A stretch of 64,000 nt of DNA from Phanerodontia chrysosporium (GCA_001910725.1 MJGA01000020.1:248001-312000), one strand, 5' to 3'. Numbered from the stretch's first letter, positions 36,367 through 49,400 are shown. The notes: generated from the letters alone by a model not told the origin. Program-made: numbers and translations.

Positions 36367-38920
36367 GCTTCCCCTCCCCCGGCCGCGGCGGACCACGTTC
36401 GTGCAAAAACGCCACGCAACATATGAGAGGCGTGCGTCCGCAGGGGCGGTGCCGGATTAGCCTTTCGCGCGCCGCGGAGGGCCCGGGCTGGCCTGCGCGG
36501 CAGAGTGCAAGCCTGCAAGGGGTGCTGCACGCCTGCACGGGCTGACCGTAGCGGTGTCCAGGCGCGGACGGGGTCTAGAGGGACGCGATCCAGCTGGCTG
36601 CTGCCCGATCGCACACGTTCCGCAGGGGATTGAATCTCTGGCATGGAACGCAGCAAGCAGCGAATCTGGGATCGCGCAGAGGCGTGTCCGGCTGCCTATT
36701 CAGTTGTCGCCGTATCGCCGCAGCGGCTTCCGCGGCCGCGATTCACGAAGCTTCTCGGTCGTTGCGCAGGCGCGTTCTCTGCGAGCATGAGATGGACGTC
36801 TGGACGGGGCGGTGCGCGCTGCGGCGCCGCGGGCGAGCTGAGTGTCGCCAAAGGCCCCCACGGCCAGACCGGTCGCGCACGCGCCACACGAAAGCCCAGC
36901 CAACCGCGCCCCCGCGTCGCGAGAGCCGCGACGATTCGCGTCTGCACAGTGTGCAGGCACCCGGCGGGACGTGCCAACCCCTGCGCCGCGCTGATTAAGG
37001 TTGCGCGGCCAATCGATGCGGATCGCCGCCGTCCGTTCTGGGAGCACGCAAAGGCGCGACGCAACAGCAAGCCGCCGCCGCCGCCGCTGCTGCCCATAAC
37101 GGGGCGGGCGACGATCTCGTCGTAGCGGACCCTGCTTTCAGACTCAGTCCGCGCAGAATACGTCTCGATGTGCCGTCTATACGCACCGGGCTGGTGGCTG
37201 ATGTCAAGGGTGGGCACGTTTAGCTGGGCCAGAGGGCTCCGGCTGACGCTAGAAAAGCCTGATTAGGCTCGCAGAAAGGCGGCAGGCCAGGATACGTACC
37301 CGAGATGACCGCACTGTGTCTCGCTTCTCTATGTCGCGATGTGCAATAGGTGCAGCGGAGCAGAAGAGATAGCGAGTTGGCCGGATCATGTGGGGACAGT
37401 CAGAGGGTTATTGGGCCTCCGCTTGCTCTCGCTCGCGGCGCAGTGAATACGCCGGTGCCACGCCGAAGTCGCGACGCGGGATAGTCGCGATAGTGCGTAG
37501 AAAGTGACTCTGCTGACTGTACGTGCTGAGCTCTTGGTATCAACAGCAGCCCTTGACTATGGTCGATACGCCGGCTCCAATGTTCAGCGATGTGAATTTG
37601 TCCACTGTAGACAAGAAAGGGGTAGAAAAAACATATGCGAGACAGCGTTGCAGATCCGCTCTGGAGCGCCATCCCCGGGCAGGGATGTGCCTTCAGAAGC
37701 CTCCGGGCCCAATCGATCTGCATGCAGCCTCGTCGTCCCTCCGAGCTCGATATTGCCCGCAGCTCTGAGCGTGTGACGATCGACCGCGAGTACCCAAGAC
37801 GAGTGACGCAGATCCAGCGCACAGGAGGCAAATGGACGACAGCGTGATAAGGCTTGCCGTTCCGTTTGGTGCGGCAAATCCATAGGACTGTCTGCTAATG
37901 AACGACCCTGCTGCACCGTCGGCGAATGAGGCGCAGAAACTGAATGTGCAAAGCTACCGACCTTAGCGCTGCACCGCAGCGGCGTGGCCGTCACAGATTC
38001 CGGGGCAGAGACAAGCACGACGTCCCGGCTTCTCTGGTAGTGTCTTCATCCGAAAGTCGTCCATCCACGAGGAGGGCATTCGTCCGACGCGGTCTCGGCC
38101 GTGGCGGCGTTTTGCGCAACCAGTATCGCAGGCGACTTCAATTTCCGCTGCTCATAGATCGCGGCAAGACGTGCAGTTTGCTTGTTCGATCGTTGTCCGA
38201 GGCGCACATGGTGGTTGAGAGCAAGTGTCGTCCCGGGCGCTACATGGCACGTCCCCGTCACGCAGTTTGTCTCCGCGGCAGCCTCCTCCTGCACGCTTTC
38301 AACTCTTGCCTGCTGCGATGCTCGTGGACAACCTTCATGTATGCCGCTTGCGCCTCGAGCCATGCATATGTGGGATCAGCTTCATGCTATGCCGGCGATC
38401 AAGGCGAAAATGACTGATGTGCACCTCACCCCTTGCATATACTAGCACAGAGATCGGGAGATGGAGCAGCAAAGCGACGACCATCGACTCCCGGCAGGAT
38501 CGCACACGTGTTGCGCGAGATGGAACGTGGTGCTTCCCGCGAAGCAATATCTGGTGAGCTGAGTCGATGCTCGTGCTCAATGCTGGCAACTGGGAATGAC
38601 TTGAGCTACACACTGGTAGAGTTCTGGCGGTGGTGCGATGCTCACCGTAAGTCGCCTAGCCAACTAAGCAAGACGACAGGTGTCGTGCGGCGTCTGCATT
38701 GATGTGGCGCTGCCAGCATCGTTTCCTGACCGGAGGAGACATCCCAGACTAATCCAACATAGTGAATCGCCCATCCCTCCTTATCCAATTTTCTCACCGG
38801 TCCCTGCGCAATCACCAGAGTCAATCACGGCGCCTGGCAGCTGCACCTTCAGTGGGGAGTGGGGACAGCCTCAAGGGCGCGCCGCACACACTCGTAAGTG
38901 CGGCCCGCGAACAGCGCAGG

Positions 38921-38935
38921 CAGCAGCAGCAGCAG
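38921..38935 (+). repeat. (CAG)5 trinucleotide run
   Basis: Five CAG units in the region upstream of the cupin gene; no coding frame is supported here. A CCG/GCC run of similar size lies at about 37070-37087. Confidence 0.85.
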
Positions 38936-39070
38936 CGAAACGCTAAGCCAGCTTGGACACATCACTCGTCGTCAGACGGGGTGAGAACCGTTTTCCCAGG
39001 CGGGCCCGAACACCATAAATACCTTCTCCAGGCCATCGACCACAACCATCTCCAGCGACTGCACACCGAC

Positions 39071-39722
39071 ATGTCGACCAGCTCTGCCCCCGCGCTCCCT
39101 CCCGTCCGCCGCATCATCACGGGCCACACGGACGACGGGAAGGCGGTCGTCGTCGACGATGCGCCCGTCAGCTCGTACCCGTTCCGCGGATCGACGACCC
39201 AGTTCACGGACCTGTACTGGCAAGACGGCTTCCCGGGCACCAACAACGGGGGGTTCGAGGACGCGGTCAAGCGGCACGACGGCGAGATCGTGAACCCCAC
39301 CGGGACCGCGCTGCGCGTCGTCGACACGCCGCCGCACACAGAATCCGTAGGTGCAGCGCTGTTCGCCGCAGAGTCGCGCGACTGACGGCGTACTCCCAGG
39401 TCTTCCATCGTACCATCTCGCTGGACTACGGCATCGTCACGAGCGGGACCCTGACCCTAATTCTCGACGACAACAAGCGTGTTGTCATGAGACCCGGCGA
39501 CGTCGTCGTCCAGCGTGGAACGATCCATGCCTGGATCAACGAGACCGACGAATGGACGCGCATGTACTTCGTCTTGATCCGTGAGTGCTGTGGCTATCGT
39601 CGCCAAAAATACCTTTCCTAATGTTTCCATCTCTCTAAGCAACGGACAAGGTCAAGGCTGGGGAGAAGGAGCTTGACATCGAGTTCAAGCCGATCCCGCA
39701 GGAGTGGAAGAGCCCCGCGTAG
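39071..39722 (+). CDS. cupin-domain protein
   Basis: Small single-cupin beta-barrel protein of about 180 aa. Three exons join in phase: MSTSSAPALPPVRRIITGHT to DTPPHTES, then after an intron (39349-39399) VFHRTISLDYGIVTSGTLTL to MYFVLI, then after a second intron PTDKVKAGEKELDIEFKPIP to the stop at 39720-39722. The cupin core contains LDYGIVTSG, LILDDNKRVVMRPGDVVVQR and GTIHAWINETDEW; the second motif (PGDVVVQRGTIHAW) is clear. The metal-binding His set of the first motif is not canonical, so enzymatic activity is uncertain. Fungal relatives are stand-alone cupins, some of them near secondary-metabolite genes. The convergent P450 starts its 3' end only about 310 bp away, which is suggestive but not proof of a shared pathway. 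Confidence 0.88.
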
Positions 39723-40030
39723 CGCTTTTGGACATGTTGTCTAGTCTGCACAAATTCGCAACCGTCGTGGCCCTGACCAGGCGACCTTTACGAGGGCACA
39801 TCGATAATACCTGGCGTATGGCTTGCGGATGACTTCCGAGTGGAAGATTTGGAACGCAGTAGTAGCATTTCGTGACAGTATCTCGTGATAAAACGTAAAC
39901 ATCTAGAGCGTAGAACAAAACTAGTGGCACAGTGGTAGATTCAGTACGTCGTAAATGGTCGTCTGGTTCGTGAGATAACAAATCCAAAGCACGCGATTAT
40001 ACCAGTCCGTACAATAGCATGGGGTGTTGA

Positions 40031-42310
40031 TTAGATCAGCGGACGCGCGAGCGGGGTCAAGTAAAGCTTCCCCGCAGGCTGGACGCTGGTGGTGTTGAGC
40101 GGGTCGACGACGGTGTACTTTCCGCCCTCGAGCGTGGGGTCGGCCAAGGCGAGAATCGTCAGTGCGATCATCTTCATCTCTGTATTCGGATCAGTGCTGC
40201 CACCCTTGTGCTATGCGGGAGGGAGATTGGACTCACCAGAGACTGCGAGGACACGTCCAGGGCACGCCCAGCGATTCATGCCGAAGGGAAAGTACGTCGG
40301 GCCGACCATGACCGCGGGCAGGTTCCGCTCGACCCAACGGAAGCCGTCAAACACCTCTGCATCCTGACCATGATATTCTCGGCTTCGGTGCGACAGCGAG
40401 GCCATCGGGATGACAAGGTGCCCTATGTACTTTCTCAGCCCGCGCTTCGCCCGACAGACAGCACGGAAGGCGCACCTTTCGGAATGACATACTGGCCCAT
40501 GGGCGTGTCCTGCACCGTCTGGCGGCAGACACCAAGCGTGTCGCCCTTGAGGCGCATGACCTCGCGGATGAACGAGTCGAGGAGACGCGCGTTGCGCAGA
40601 GAGTCGTAGGAGAGGTAATGCGAGCCATCTGCCTGCAGCTCCGCGACCGCGAGAAGCTCCTCGCGGATTGCGGGGATGTAAGTCGGCCGCGAGGCGAGCT
40701 CGTACATGACCCAGACTGCAACGACGGCGCTGCAAGGAGCATTGATTGGGTTAGACTGGAACGGTTCATGTGTTCTAGTGACTTACGTTTGGTGGACAGA
40801 GGCAAAGATCAGGCTGTAAGAGATGTCAGGAGCTGTCCCAGGCCATGTGTATGCGATCCAACGCACCTGAGCATGAGGCACATGCACCAGCAAGTATCGA
40901 CAGCAGACACAGTACCGTCCTCTCGCGCGAACATCCTGCCCAAGTAGCGGAGTACCGATTCCTGTGTTCCATTAGCCACGATTCTGGTAGAATAATTGCC
41001 TGTCCTCATACGTTCGCGTCGTGCTCCTTCTCCGACCTGGCGAGAGGCTCAAATTTGTTGTTGCGAAGTTCTCGCCAGACGTACGGCCCAAGGACGAAGA
41101 AGTAGCGGTATATGAGAGTGCCAAAGAGCAGGCGCAATCTGGGACAGCCGTTATCACTCAAACCGTCTCGCCTGAACAAAGACGTCTACATACAGCCTGG
41201 AGAATTTGGACAGCCGCGGGAACGTCCGCGAGAACCAAGACAGGTTCTCGTATATACCTGTGATATTAGCGATACTATGGGCCATGTCTTGTATAATATT
41301 CAGGTTTCGCTGATTCACGCATTGCTAACACGGGGTTGTGAGTAGTGGTTTCCCAGCCGAGATCAAGCAAACCCACCTCTCCCATGACAACCGTGAGCAT
41401 TGACTCGGCGATGGAATGGTTCGTGTGCGCAAAAAAGTCGACGCATCCATTATTCTTCTGTCCGTCCTCTACCAATCGTCTGGCGTGGCGCATGAAAATA
41501 GGGTAGACTGCACAAAAGAACATCAAACGTGGTGAGTGTTGTAGGCCTTAAGCCAGAAGAGCACTGGGCTTACTTTTATTCGTGATGGCTTCGATACGAG
41601 GAATTATACCAGAGGTAATAAGTTTATCTACATCCTTATAGAACCTTCCACCACGAATCTTGAGTAGGAATCTCAGGTTCAAAATCTGAGCAAATTATCA
41701 GCCACATGTTCGATCCACCAGATGGGATATTGACGACGGAGTGGAAGCAAATGTCGACTGGGAGGCGAGGTGAAGAAGAGAAGGAGAAAACATCGTACCG
41801 TCGCTGCACCCTCCTCAAAGCTTAATGATTTGTCGTCGGCGAACACGTATTTCGTGTACTCTCTGTTGACGATGTATTCGAGCTGGGATAAGATAGCTTA
41901 ATGTGATATCCTCCACGGTTCGTGTCTCGTACCTTTCCCTTCCTCTTAACGCCGATAACAGGTCCATGGTCGCGAAGCGCTTGCTCGTAGGCCTGTAGTG
42001 GTCTGTTGAAGATATCATCCGCCTAGAGCACCGTTAGCTTCAACTGCGCGTATGACGATGGTCGAGACGTACGGGGATGTCTATTACAGGGGGGTAATTG
42101 GTCTATAGGACGGTCAGTCGAGACGAGAACACAGAGGGGTCGAGTACTTGCATGTGTACGCTTCGTAGCTTGGATTATACGCTTGAACAGCACGAACGCG
42201 ATCAAGACGACGAAGGGCAGGAACAGCAGGAACAGCTCCCCGCGGGGGATGCCAAGGAAAAAGGAGATATGTCCGCTGGCCAAGTTGGTGAGAGGAGGTA
42301 GCAGGGACAT
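40031..42310 (-). CDS. cytochrome P450 monooxygenase
   Basis: Membrane-anchored haem-thiolate oxidase of the endoplasmic reticulum. It starts at 42310 (MSLLPPLTNLASGHISFFLG), with a hydrophobic anchor FLLFLPFVVLIAFVLFKRII. Exons follow through about 10 short introns. Visible motifs are the I-helix region LIFASVHQTAVVAVWVMYEL, the K-helix ExxR in DSFIREVMRLKG, the PERF-like segment DAEVFDGFRWVER and the haem loop FPFGMNRWACPGRVLAVS with the Cys ligand. The C-terminus is LYLTPLARPLI with stop at 40031-40033. The I helix carries A-S-V-H-Q-T where many P450s have A/G-G-x-D/E-T-T. Comparable A-S/A-I-H-T-T variants occur in fungal terpenoid and ent-kaurene oxidases. The substrate cannot be told from sequence. 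Confidence 0.92.
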
Positions 42311-44196
42311 GTTGACGTGGGTATGGCGACGCACCGGCCGCAGGCCTTGTTATATGCGTGGCCTTCCTGTCAGGCCGTGGGGGAACGAGGACACCTGGTG
42401 ATCCGATGGACATGCAGTGCTCTGAGCACCACGATCTTCCCAGGCCGAATGCTGGCCCACCCACCGCAACGAAAATCGCGCGGTCAGGTCATGAGTGGGA
42501 AGGCACCATGGAACGGGATAAGGCCAGGAGACCAGCAGTCTGGTGCGGCCGTCTGGTTACATCTGTATAGGCACGATCAGCGCCGTCATGGTTTGAGTCA
42601 AGTAGCCTTACAGATGGGACACGATGTGGCTATGATAAGGCGGTCTCCCAGCCTCGAGGTGAGCTAGACTGCTCAGCATGTGTCTGTACCCAGAAGTTCG
42701 AATTCTGTTTTCCTAATGGAGGTCAGGACATGTGTATTAGCGGACGCTAGCAGAAGATAATACACCTCCTACACAAAAGGACTTGAGTATACAGTGAGAC
42801 GTGAGTATGTGTTCGGCGTAATTGGACGCTGAGGTTGATGGGATCCCTGTGGATGATCATGCTGGGCAAACAAGAGATGCCCTGGAATCCCGCAGGGCCG
42901 GTCGAACGACAGACGCCCGACGTCAGGGCGCAGAAAGCCGCCCAGCGTTGACCTTGTTCTCTCCTGCCGCCGGTTGCCACGACACAACAACAGTCATCCC
43001 ACAGCGTATCCGAGAGGCTCATTGCACCTATTCAATGCGTTGCATAGGGATATAACTCCCAGCGAGCTATTGTAGTTGAGGTGTGCGTTCGGAATCTGCT
43101 TGTTGACATGTATGGCTAATCGACTTTACGCCTGCTTGGTGTATCTGCGATACTTCGGTGATACCAGGGCGCCGGCCCTTCTCTTGGGTCGGGCTGCTTA
43201 CCCGCGAGTGTCGGAATCAGCACGCGCTCGACCCCCAATGGTGGAGACATGGCCCAACGCCGAGAACATGCTGCTCAATCCAGGGACACCGTTGCGTCAG
43301 GTCTCCAGCCGAGGACGCCCTGAACTGTAAGGCGAACGATGTAAGAGTCGCTCAGGACTGATCAGCTGCCGTACATGAGGATTAGCGAAGCCTTGGTTTT
43401 TCACCGTATGGTGCGCGATATCGTCCTCATGTTCTTGTGATGGCGACACGGGAGCTGTCTCTGACGTGCACGCGTTTGTAGGACCCACTGTTTCTCCTTG
43501 TCTTTCGCCAGAACATGCACCGCCTGACGCACTAGCTTGCTGGGGGGAGTACACTTCAACAGCACAGGCCGGACAGTATGCCGAGAGCGATGTCATGGAG
43601 GTATCAACTTCACTCCAGAGTCCATTGTACGCCTACAGGTCCTACGTAAAATATCGCCCTCGGCCAACGTTCCGTCGCTATCATCGCCGTGCAACACCGA
43701 GACCAGCCTCCTTGTGGCAACAGGATGAGCGGCCTTCCCGTACACGTCGTCCCACAGCTTTCACTTGAGCGCAGGTCTCATTTCCCATCGGCCACAGCAG
43801 CTTTCCGGTACAAAATCACCTACATCCGTCATATCGTTGACTGTACTCTCGTCACTTTCGGCGCCGCCATCAAGGTCCGCTGCGACAACATGTCTACGGA
43901 GTGCCTCTATTGAGACCTTGTGGGGACTGTAGCAGACTGTCTCGCACGAGCATGCCTTGAATAGAACCACAATGCTGGCTGACATACACGTCGTAAATTG
44001 TCTTGGGGCGCACGTTGCACGCACATGTTGCGATAGGAATTTGCTCCCGATTTCTTGGGCGGCTCCGTACGACCAGCAACGAAGTCTGAATTTCAGCGCG
44101 GAGACGGGATTTGTATTCTACTGTACAGCTTCATCTTGGTAGCTTACACGTACTTCTGACGTTCCAAAACCCAAAGCGCGTACTAGGTATTGCACG
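42311..44196. other. 1.9 kb without a supported gene
   Basis: Promoter side of the P450 gene, then 3' flank of flavohaemoglobin. Frames of up to about 116 aa overlap on both strands without domains or splicing support. Confidence 0.45.
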
Positions 44197-45602
44197 CTAG
44201 AGGGGCACTGCGCCCTGACCGAACACCTCTGCATGTATTCTGGGGGTATCAACGCCCTGAGCCTTGAGGTCGCGGATAACAGCTGCCATGAACGGCTCGG
44301 GGCCGCACACGTAGTAATGCGTGCCGGGCTCGGCGACGCGGAGCACGTCCGCGGGGACGCGCGCGACGTCGAGGCGGCCGGCAAAGTCGTAGTCCTGGCC
44401 CTGCAGGTCGCCCGGCGCGGGCGCGCTGTAGAAGATCGCGCGACGGACACGGTCCGAGTGGAGTGCGAGAAGGCGGTGCACTTCGTCGTGCAGCGGGTGC
44501 GCCGCGCGCGAACGCACGACTTGCACCCAGCTCACGGGGCGCGCCGGGACACTCTCGAGCAGTGTGTGAAGCATCGCGGCGAGCGGCGTCACGCCGACGC
44601 CGGCAGAGACGAGCACGACGGGCGCGTCCGTGTCGTCGAGGAAGAAGTCGCCGAAGGGCGCGCTGGCCTCGATCGTGTCGCCCTCGTGCAGCCGGTCGTG
44701 CAGGAAGTTGGACATCCAGCCTAGCTGCCCCGCCTGTGCCGTGTCGACCGCGCCCGTCGCGGGGTCGGTGGCACGCACACCGCGGTCTCGCTTGACGGAA
44801 ATACGGAAGTGCTCGGCGTGAGGAGCGTCAGAGAGGGAGTACCTGAACCGAGGTCGTCAGTGGGTACTGCGGTTACAACGAGGCAGGAGACGCACTGCCG
44901 CGACTGGTTGAATCCCAACTCCTTGATGTACTTCTGCACGCAGATATACTGGCCCGGACGGTGTGCGGGCAGAGGCTTGCCATCTTTGGGTGCGAAGTAG
45001 AAAGAGGTGACGTCCTCGGCCTCAGGTACCCGTTTCTTGACGACAAACTCTTTCCAGCCTTCCCATGCAGAAGCGCGATAAAGGTCCGCCTCGCGGTTGA
45101 GAAGAATGTGAGCGAGCTGCCAGTAGGCAGCGTACCACGCATCGTAGAGTTCACCCTTGAAGACGTCCGCGCCGAGCACCTGCGTGATCGCGTCGAGTAG
45201 ATTTTCCCCGACAATGGTATATTGCTCTGGAGTGATGTGAAGCGACGCATGCTTGTTGCAGATTCGCTCCACCACAGGCAGGATTGGTGTCAGATCGTCG
45301 ATGTATGCGGCATAGGCGTAGACGGCACGCGCAAGAGCCTCGGCCTGGTCGCCTCTCTGTCGCCTCAGTGAGTGCTAGCGCTGCACACATGTGCTAGAAG
45401 TGCTTACCTGCTGCTTGCTGTGATTAAACACATTCCTCAGGTCCGGGTTGCGCTCGAGCATTTGCTTGTAGAAGAGCTTAGTGATAGCACCGCCATGCTG
45501 TTCCAGCACAGGAGCGGTACTCTTCACTAGCTTCTTCTGCGCGTCGGTCAGGCCTGGGTTCGGCAGGTTGGCACCTGGGGCATCTGCTTGAGGGACGGTC
45601 AT
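44197..45602 (-). CDS. YHB1: flavohaemoglobin (nitric oxide dioxygenase)
   Basis: Converts nitric oxide plus O2 to nitrate using NAD(P)H; it acts in the cytosol against nitrosative stress. It starts MTVPQADAPGANLPNPGLTD at 45602. The globin domain includes LTDAQKKLVKSTAPVLEQHG, the proximal-His segment CNKHASLHITPEQYTIVGEN and YWQLAHILLNREADLY. The FAD-binding domain has HRPGQYICV and QYSLSDAP (assembled across an intron at 44840-44908). The NAD-binding domain has VSAGVGVTPLAAML and YYVCGPEPFM. It ends EVFGQGAVPL at 44197. Length is about 420 aa, normal for fungal enzymes. All catalytic segments are present and no frame damage is seen. The 5' leader contains an intron and a short upstream ORF. 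Confidence 0.96.
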
Positions 45603-45755
45603 GGTAGCTGGGGAAACTGCTGCGAAAGAGAACGCGTCGTTATCAACCCAAGCCTCCAAGACCCAGCAGGGTCTGCAGCTTACCGAGATAAAGGTGCGGG
45701 AACGTCGCATACGACTGCAGCGACCTGAGACAACTCCTCAGCTCAGCCTTTTATA
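45602..45755 (-). promoter_or_regulatory. TATA box and 15-codon upstream ORF of the flavohaemoglobin gene
   Basis: TATAAAAGG lies on the minus strand at 45755-45747. An upstream ATG at 45710 opens MRRSRTFIS. After removal of a leader intron (about 45682-45619, GTAAGC...TTTCGCAG) it continues QFPQLP and stops at a TGA that overlaps the main ATG (ATGA). If the intron is retained, the upstream ATG reads in frame into the main protein. This gives a splice-dependent switch between a leader peptide and an N-terminally extended protein. Sequence facts are direct; regulation is inferred. Confidence 0.5.
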
Positions 45756-46457
45756 CCGCGTCGTTGGACAGTTGGACGTGACTCCTGGGCTCGCCTGGTA
45801 CCCGATGTTGCAGAGTTCCGTGTGCGTACGGGAGTGGCCGCTACAGTGCCCGGGAAGTTTCGAAATTGGTCAGAGATGAGCAACACCCAGTCCCATTGTA
45901 ACTTGTTGCTCGCCGCCCAAGCCGTCTCCCACACTGCGCTCACTATGCCTCCTGTATCTCCGCGGTTCCCGCTGACGCCGCCCGCCTGATGCTAGGAAGG
46001 CCATCGTAAATGTATTTCTGGGCGACGACACCTGTGACATACAGCCCAAAGCGGCACCGGCGACATTGTAGCACATCCCGCTTTCCGAGTCCTTACGAGT
46101 TTGTATGGTCTGGAGCGGCTAGGCTCAGACATGGCGATGGGCGAGGTCGTATGGGCCAACCCTGTGCCTTGCGTTACTATTCACCCGACCACGGACTGGC
46201 TCGGGCCTTCGTCGAGTTTGCGCGCTCATGCTGCGAAAGATCGGGAATTGGCGTTGCAACTAGGAGTCACTGTCTGGTGTTGTGTACAAGACGATGTTGT
46301 GAAGGTGCAGAAGGGCCGTTGATAGTCTTAACCGAATTGAAGCCGCCTGTGAGGAGGGCAGCGTTCGTCCAAATGTAGCAGGCCGGATCAGGGCCGGTTG
46401 TTGTAAATCAGAAAAATTCAGGCGGACATTGAATGTAACCAACTGCCAAAGACGGTA
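45756..46457. other. intergenic, no supported gene
   Basis: A 73-aa plus-strand frame (46101-46322) with gene-like composition is present but has no recognised domain. I looked here for a left terminal repeat of the helicase/DUF6589 block and did not find one matching the right side. Confidence 0.4.
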
Positions 46458-49400
46458 ATGTCGTCGTGCACAACACGCCCATACTCTAAATTCATGTCAC
46501 ATAATGCTTCCTCTACCCAACGCCAATTAATCAACTGGCTTTCGCCTGCGGGCAAAGCCTATGCTCGTCGCGTCCTTACAGAACGCGTCTCGTCATGGCC
46601 GGACGGTCCCTATGAGCCCCAGGTGTGCTCAGTGGTGCACACCGCGAGTCGAGTCTCGCAAGTCATCCGTATGCCAACGGGTGGAGGCAAGACGGCACTG
46701 TTCGCCGCGCCTTTGATTCTTGCACAACACCTAAATGAGAATCCGTCAATGGAGGCCATACCAATGGCGAGTAAGCCTGTAGTCATTGTGGTCGTCCCTT
46801 TGATAGAGCTAGCAAACAATCATGTCAGTAATCCTGCCTTCTCGAGCAGCAAGGTGAACTCACGGGGTTAGGATATAGGTGCATGAGATGGAGAAACTGG
46901 GGATCAAGGCCTTGGCGCTGCACGCCGATGCCATCCTCCAAGCGCGACGTGAAGGCCGGGACCTCTACCGTGAGATACGAGAGTGTCAGTGGCCGATAAT
47001 CTTCATATCACCGGAACGACTCACCTCTCCGGAGCTTGGAGAGATCCTGCGCCACAAGGAGTTCAGGTCGAACATAATTGCACTCGGCCTGGATGAGGTC
47101 CATGTCATTATTCCCTGGGGATTGGATTTTCGCCCTGCATTCCATCAAATCGCACTCGTTCACAGACGGCTACCTGAACACGTACCTATCATCGCCGTCT
47201 CAGCCTCGCTCACCTTCGGAAAAGACCTGAAGGAGCTCTGCAATCAACTCTCACTGAAGCCAGGCCAATACTATCAGTTAATGCTCTCGAATGAGCGAAG
47301 AAATGTCCGCTCAGTTATGCAGACGCTTACGCACCCTCTTGCCGGTAACCACTTTCCGGATATCGATTGGGTGACGAGCCCCAAGGCGAAGGTTGTTGTT
47401 TATTGCAAGACGGTCGACTTGTGCTACCGCGTCGCAATGTACCTGTGGAGCAAGTATGAGCCTGGCCGACACCGCTTGAAGTTCGTCCGCCTATGGACGT
47501 CACTCACCCCGGCAGCGTATAACAAGCAGACGTTGGAGCTCTATAAGGACGACACAATGACGACGATCATCGTGGCGACCATCGCATTTGGTATGGGGAT
47601 GAACGTACCAAATATCCGCGATGTTGTCAATCTCGGATGCCCGCCAACGGTCCACGCAGTCGTCCAGCAGGAGGGAAGAGCAGGCCGCGATGGGAAGGAT
47701 GAAGCGCGAGGACATACCTACGTGGAAACGTCCCTCCTCGAAGCGGCCGCGGCGGTTCGACCAGATGATGTGCCAGCGCCGCGACGACCAAAGGCTCCCG
47801 GTCGAAAGCCTCCTCCAAGGAACCACTGTGAGGGGACCGACGATTATAACCCGTTGTCTGACTCGGAAGTGGCCATCGGTACAGCGGCGAAACGACCTCG
47901 GCAGGTGCTAGACAAGACGAAGCGAGCAGGGAAGGGCAGTAGCGGGCGCACGAAAGCAGACAAGTTGAAGGAAGCCGGAGAGAAGATGGACCCAGGTCTT
48001 CTGCGCTTGCTGCTGGCACATTTGAATCGACGGTGCTTGGTGGCGGAGAAGAACAAGTTCTACGGTAACACCAGACTGGTGAACGGGAAACTCGCAGGCC
48101 TCGCGTGTAAAGACGCCAAGCGCCTGTACCCATGCAGTAGCTGCCACCCCTTCACTTACCCACGCCCGAGCTTCCCTGACTCCTTATCATCTGCGGCGAC
48201 GAGGCAACCCGATAACCTCCCTCCTACTCGCCCCGTCATCATGTACGGGCCTCGTCTACCTGCACCGCTGGCCGCCGACGAGCGCAAGCACGCCGAGAAG
48301 CGTTTGGCCGAGTTCGCCCACGTCCGATGGCTATTGAAGGCAGAGTTGCGCAACATGCACGGCCCCAGTGATGCACTCTGGAAGGGCATCTCTCTTCGCC
48401 ACGTCTTGGACCACTTCCACCTCATTCGCGGGGACTTCGGGCTGAGGGAATACCTTGGGAAGTGGGTTTACATTGACGAAGACGGTGCGGAGCTGTGCAA
48501 GCTCGCGATCCCTCTCAACACTAGGTACGACATTCGTGCTGTTAATCGCAAGCGCATCACTCTAGAGAAAAGGCGCAAGACTCTCGCTATCAAGAAAGAG
48601 GAAGCCGAGCGTGCAAAGCCAGACCATAAACACGAAGACCCTCTCACGCGAGCAGTCGACGATTCCCCCGCAAGTGTCGAGTACGTAGCAATGCTCACAC
48701 AATATTTTCGTACTGAACGACCATGTACTTAGGCTTCCATCCAATCCCCCACCCACCCACGACCGTCATTCACTCGAACTACGTCCTGCGCATCCCCCTA
48801 ACCCTCTCTCCAACGTCCGCCCGTCTAGCCCTCCTTCAGCTTGCTTGCAGACGACGCTGATCGATCTACGCACACATTACAACGATGCGAACGACCACCG
48901 TCCCCTCTACCTCTCGCTCCTGCAACATCGTATTTCGACGCTTCTCGCATGCATGCCCCACATGCCTACATGCAACAATCCGCGTACGGACGGTCGCTTT
49001 CTGAAGTAGCGTTACCACTGCAACACCCCCTCCACCAAGATTCACAACGTATACTTGACGTGCACGTTTGTGAGTATCTGCCCATCTGCTCTACTGTATC
49101 CTCTGTGCAGCCCGCACCTAGCTTTAATTCCCTATTACCTCACTCCAGTAATCCACACAATTCCCGTACGCAGACCCCTTCGCTTTCACTCGACCCCCAC
49201 TTTAATCGTTCTTTTGATCCTGTCCACCCTCATTTTGAGTCTCTGTCACGTCTACAGCAACCACTGAGCAGCTTGTCTGCGTGGGCGCCGGCGCTCCCGC
49301 AGAACGCACCGGCTGCTCTGCTCGCTCCTTCCGCAAGGGTTGCAGGTACTGCACCGCAATCCTTTCATGTTCCGCTCGGCCAGCAAACTGTGTTATCTAC

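Larger units (their letters stand above)
35079..39070. other. 4.0 kb gene-poor, GC-rich tract
   Basis: The tract holds many long but uninformative frames at 35800-37250 (for example 233 aa plus, 35844-36545), a 12-base C run and small trinucleotide runs. No domain, signal peptide or splice-consistent gene was found. The last 60 bp contain CCATAAATACC, a possible TATA element for the cupin gene at 39071. Confidence 0.45.

Noticed and set aside
35844..36545. 233-aa plus-strand frame
   Set aside because: Same GC-rich effect; it contains homopolymer-derived residues and no recognisable motif.
46458..48732. RecQ gene as orthologue of SGS1/BLM
   Set aside because: No RQC or HRDC domain, DEVH instead of DEAH, and location beside DUF6589 and transposon sequence.
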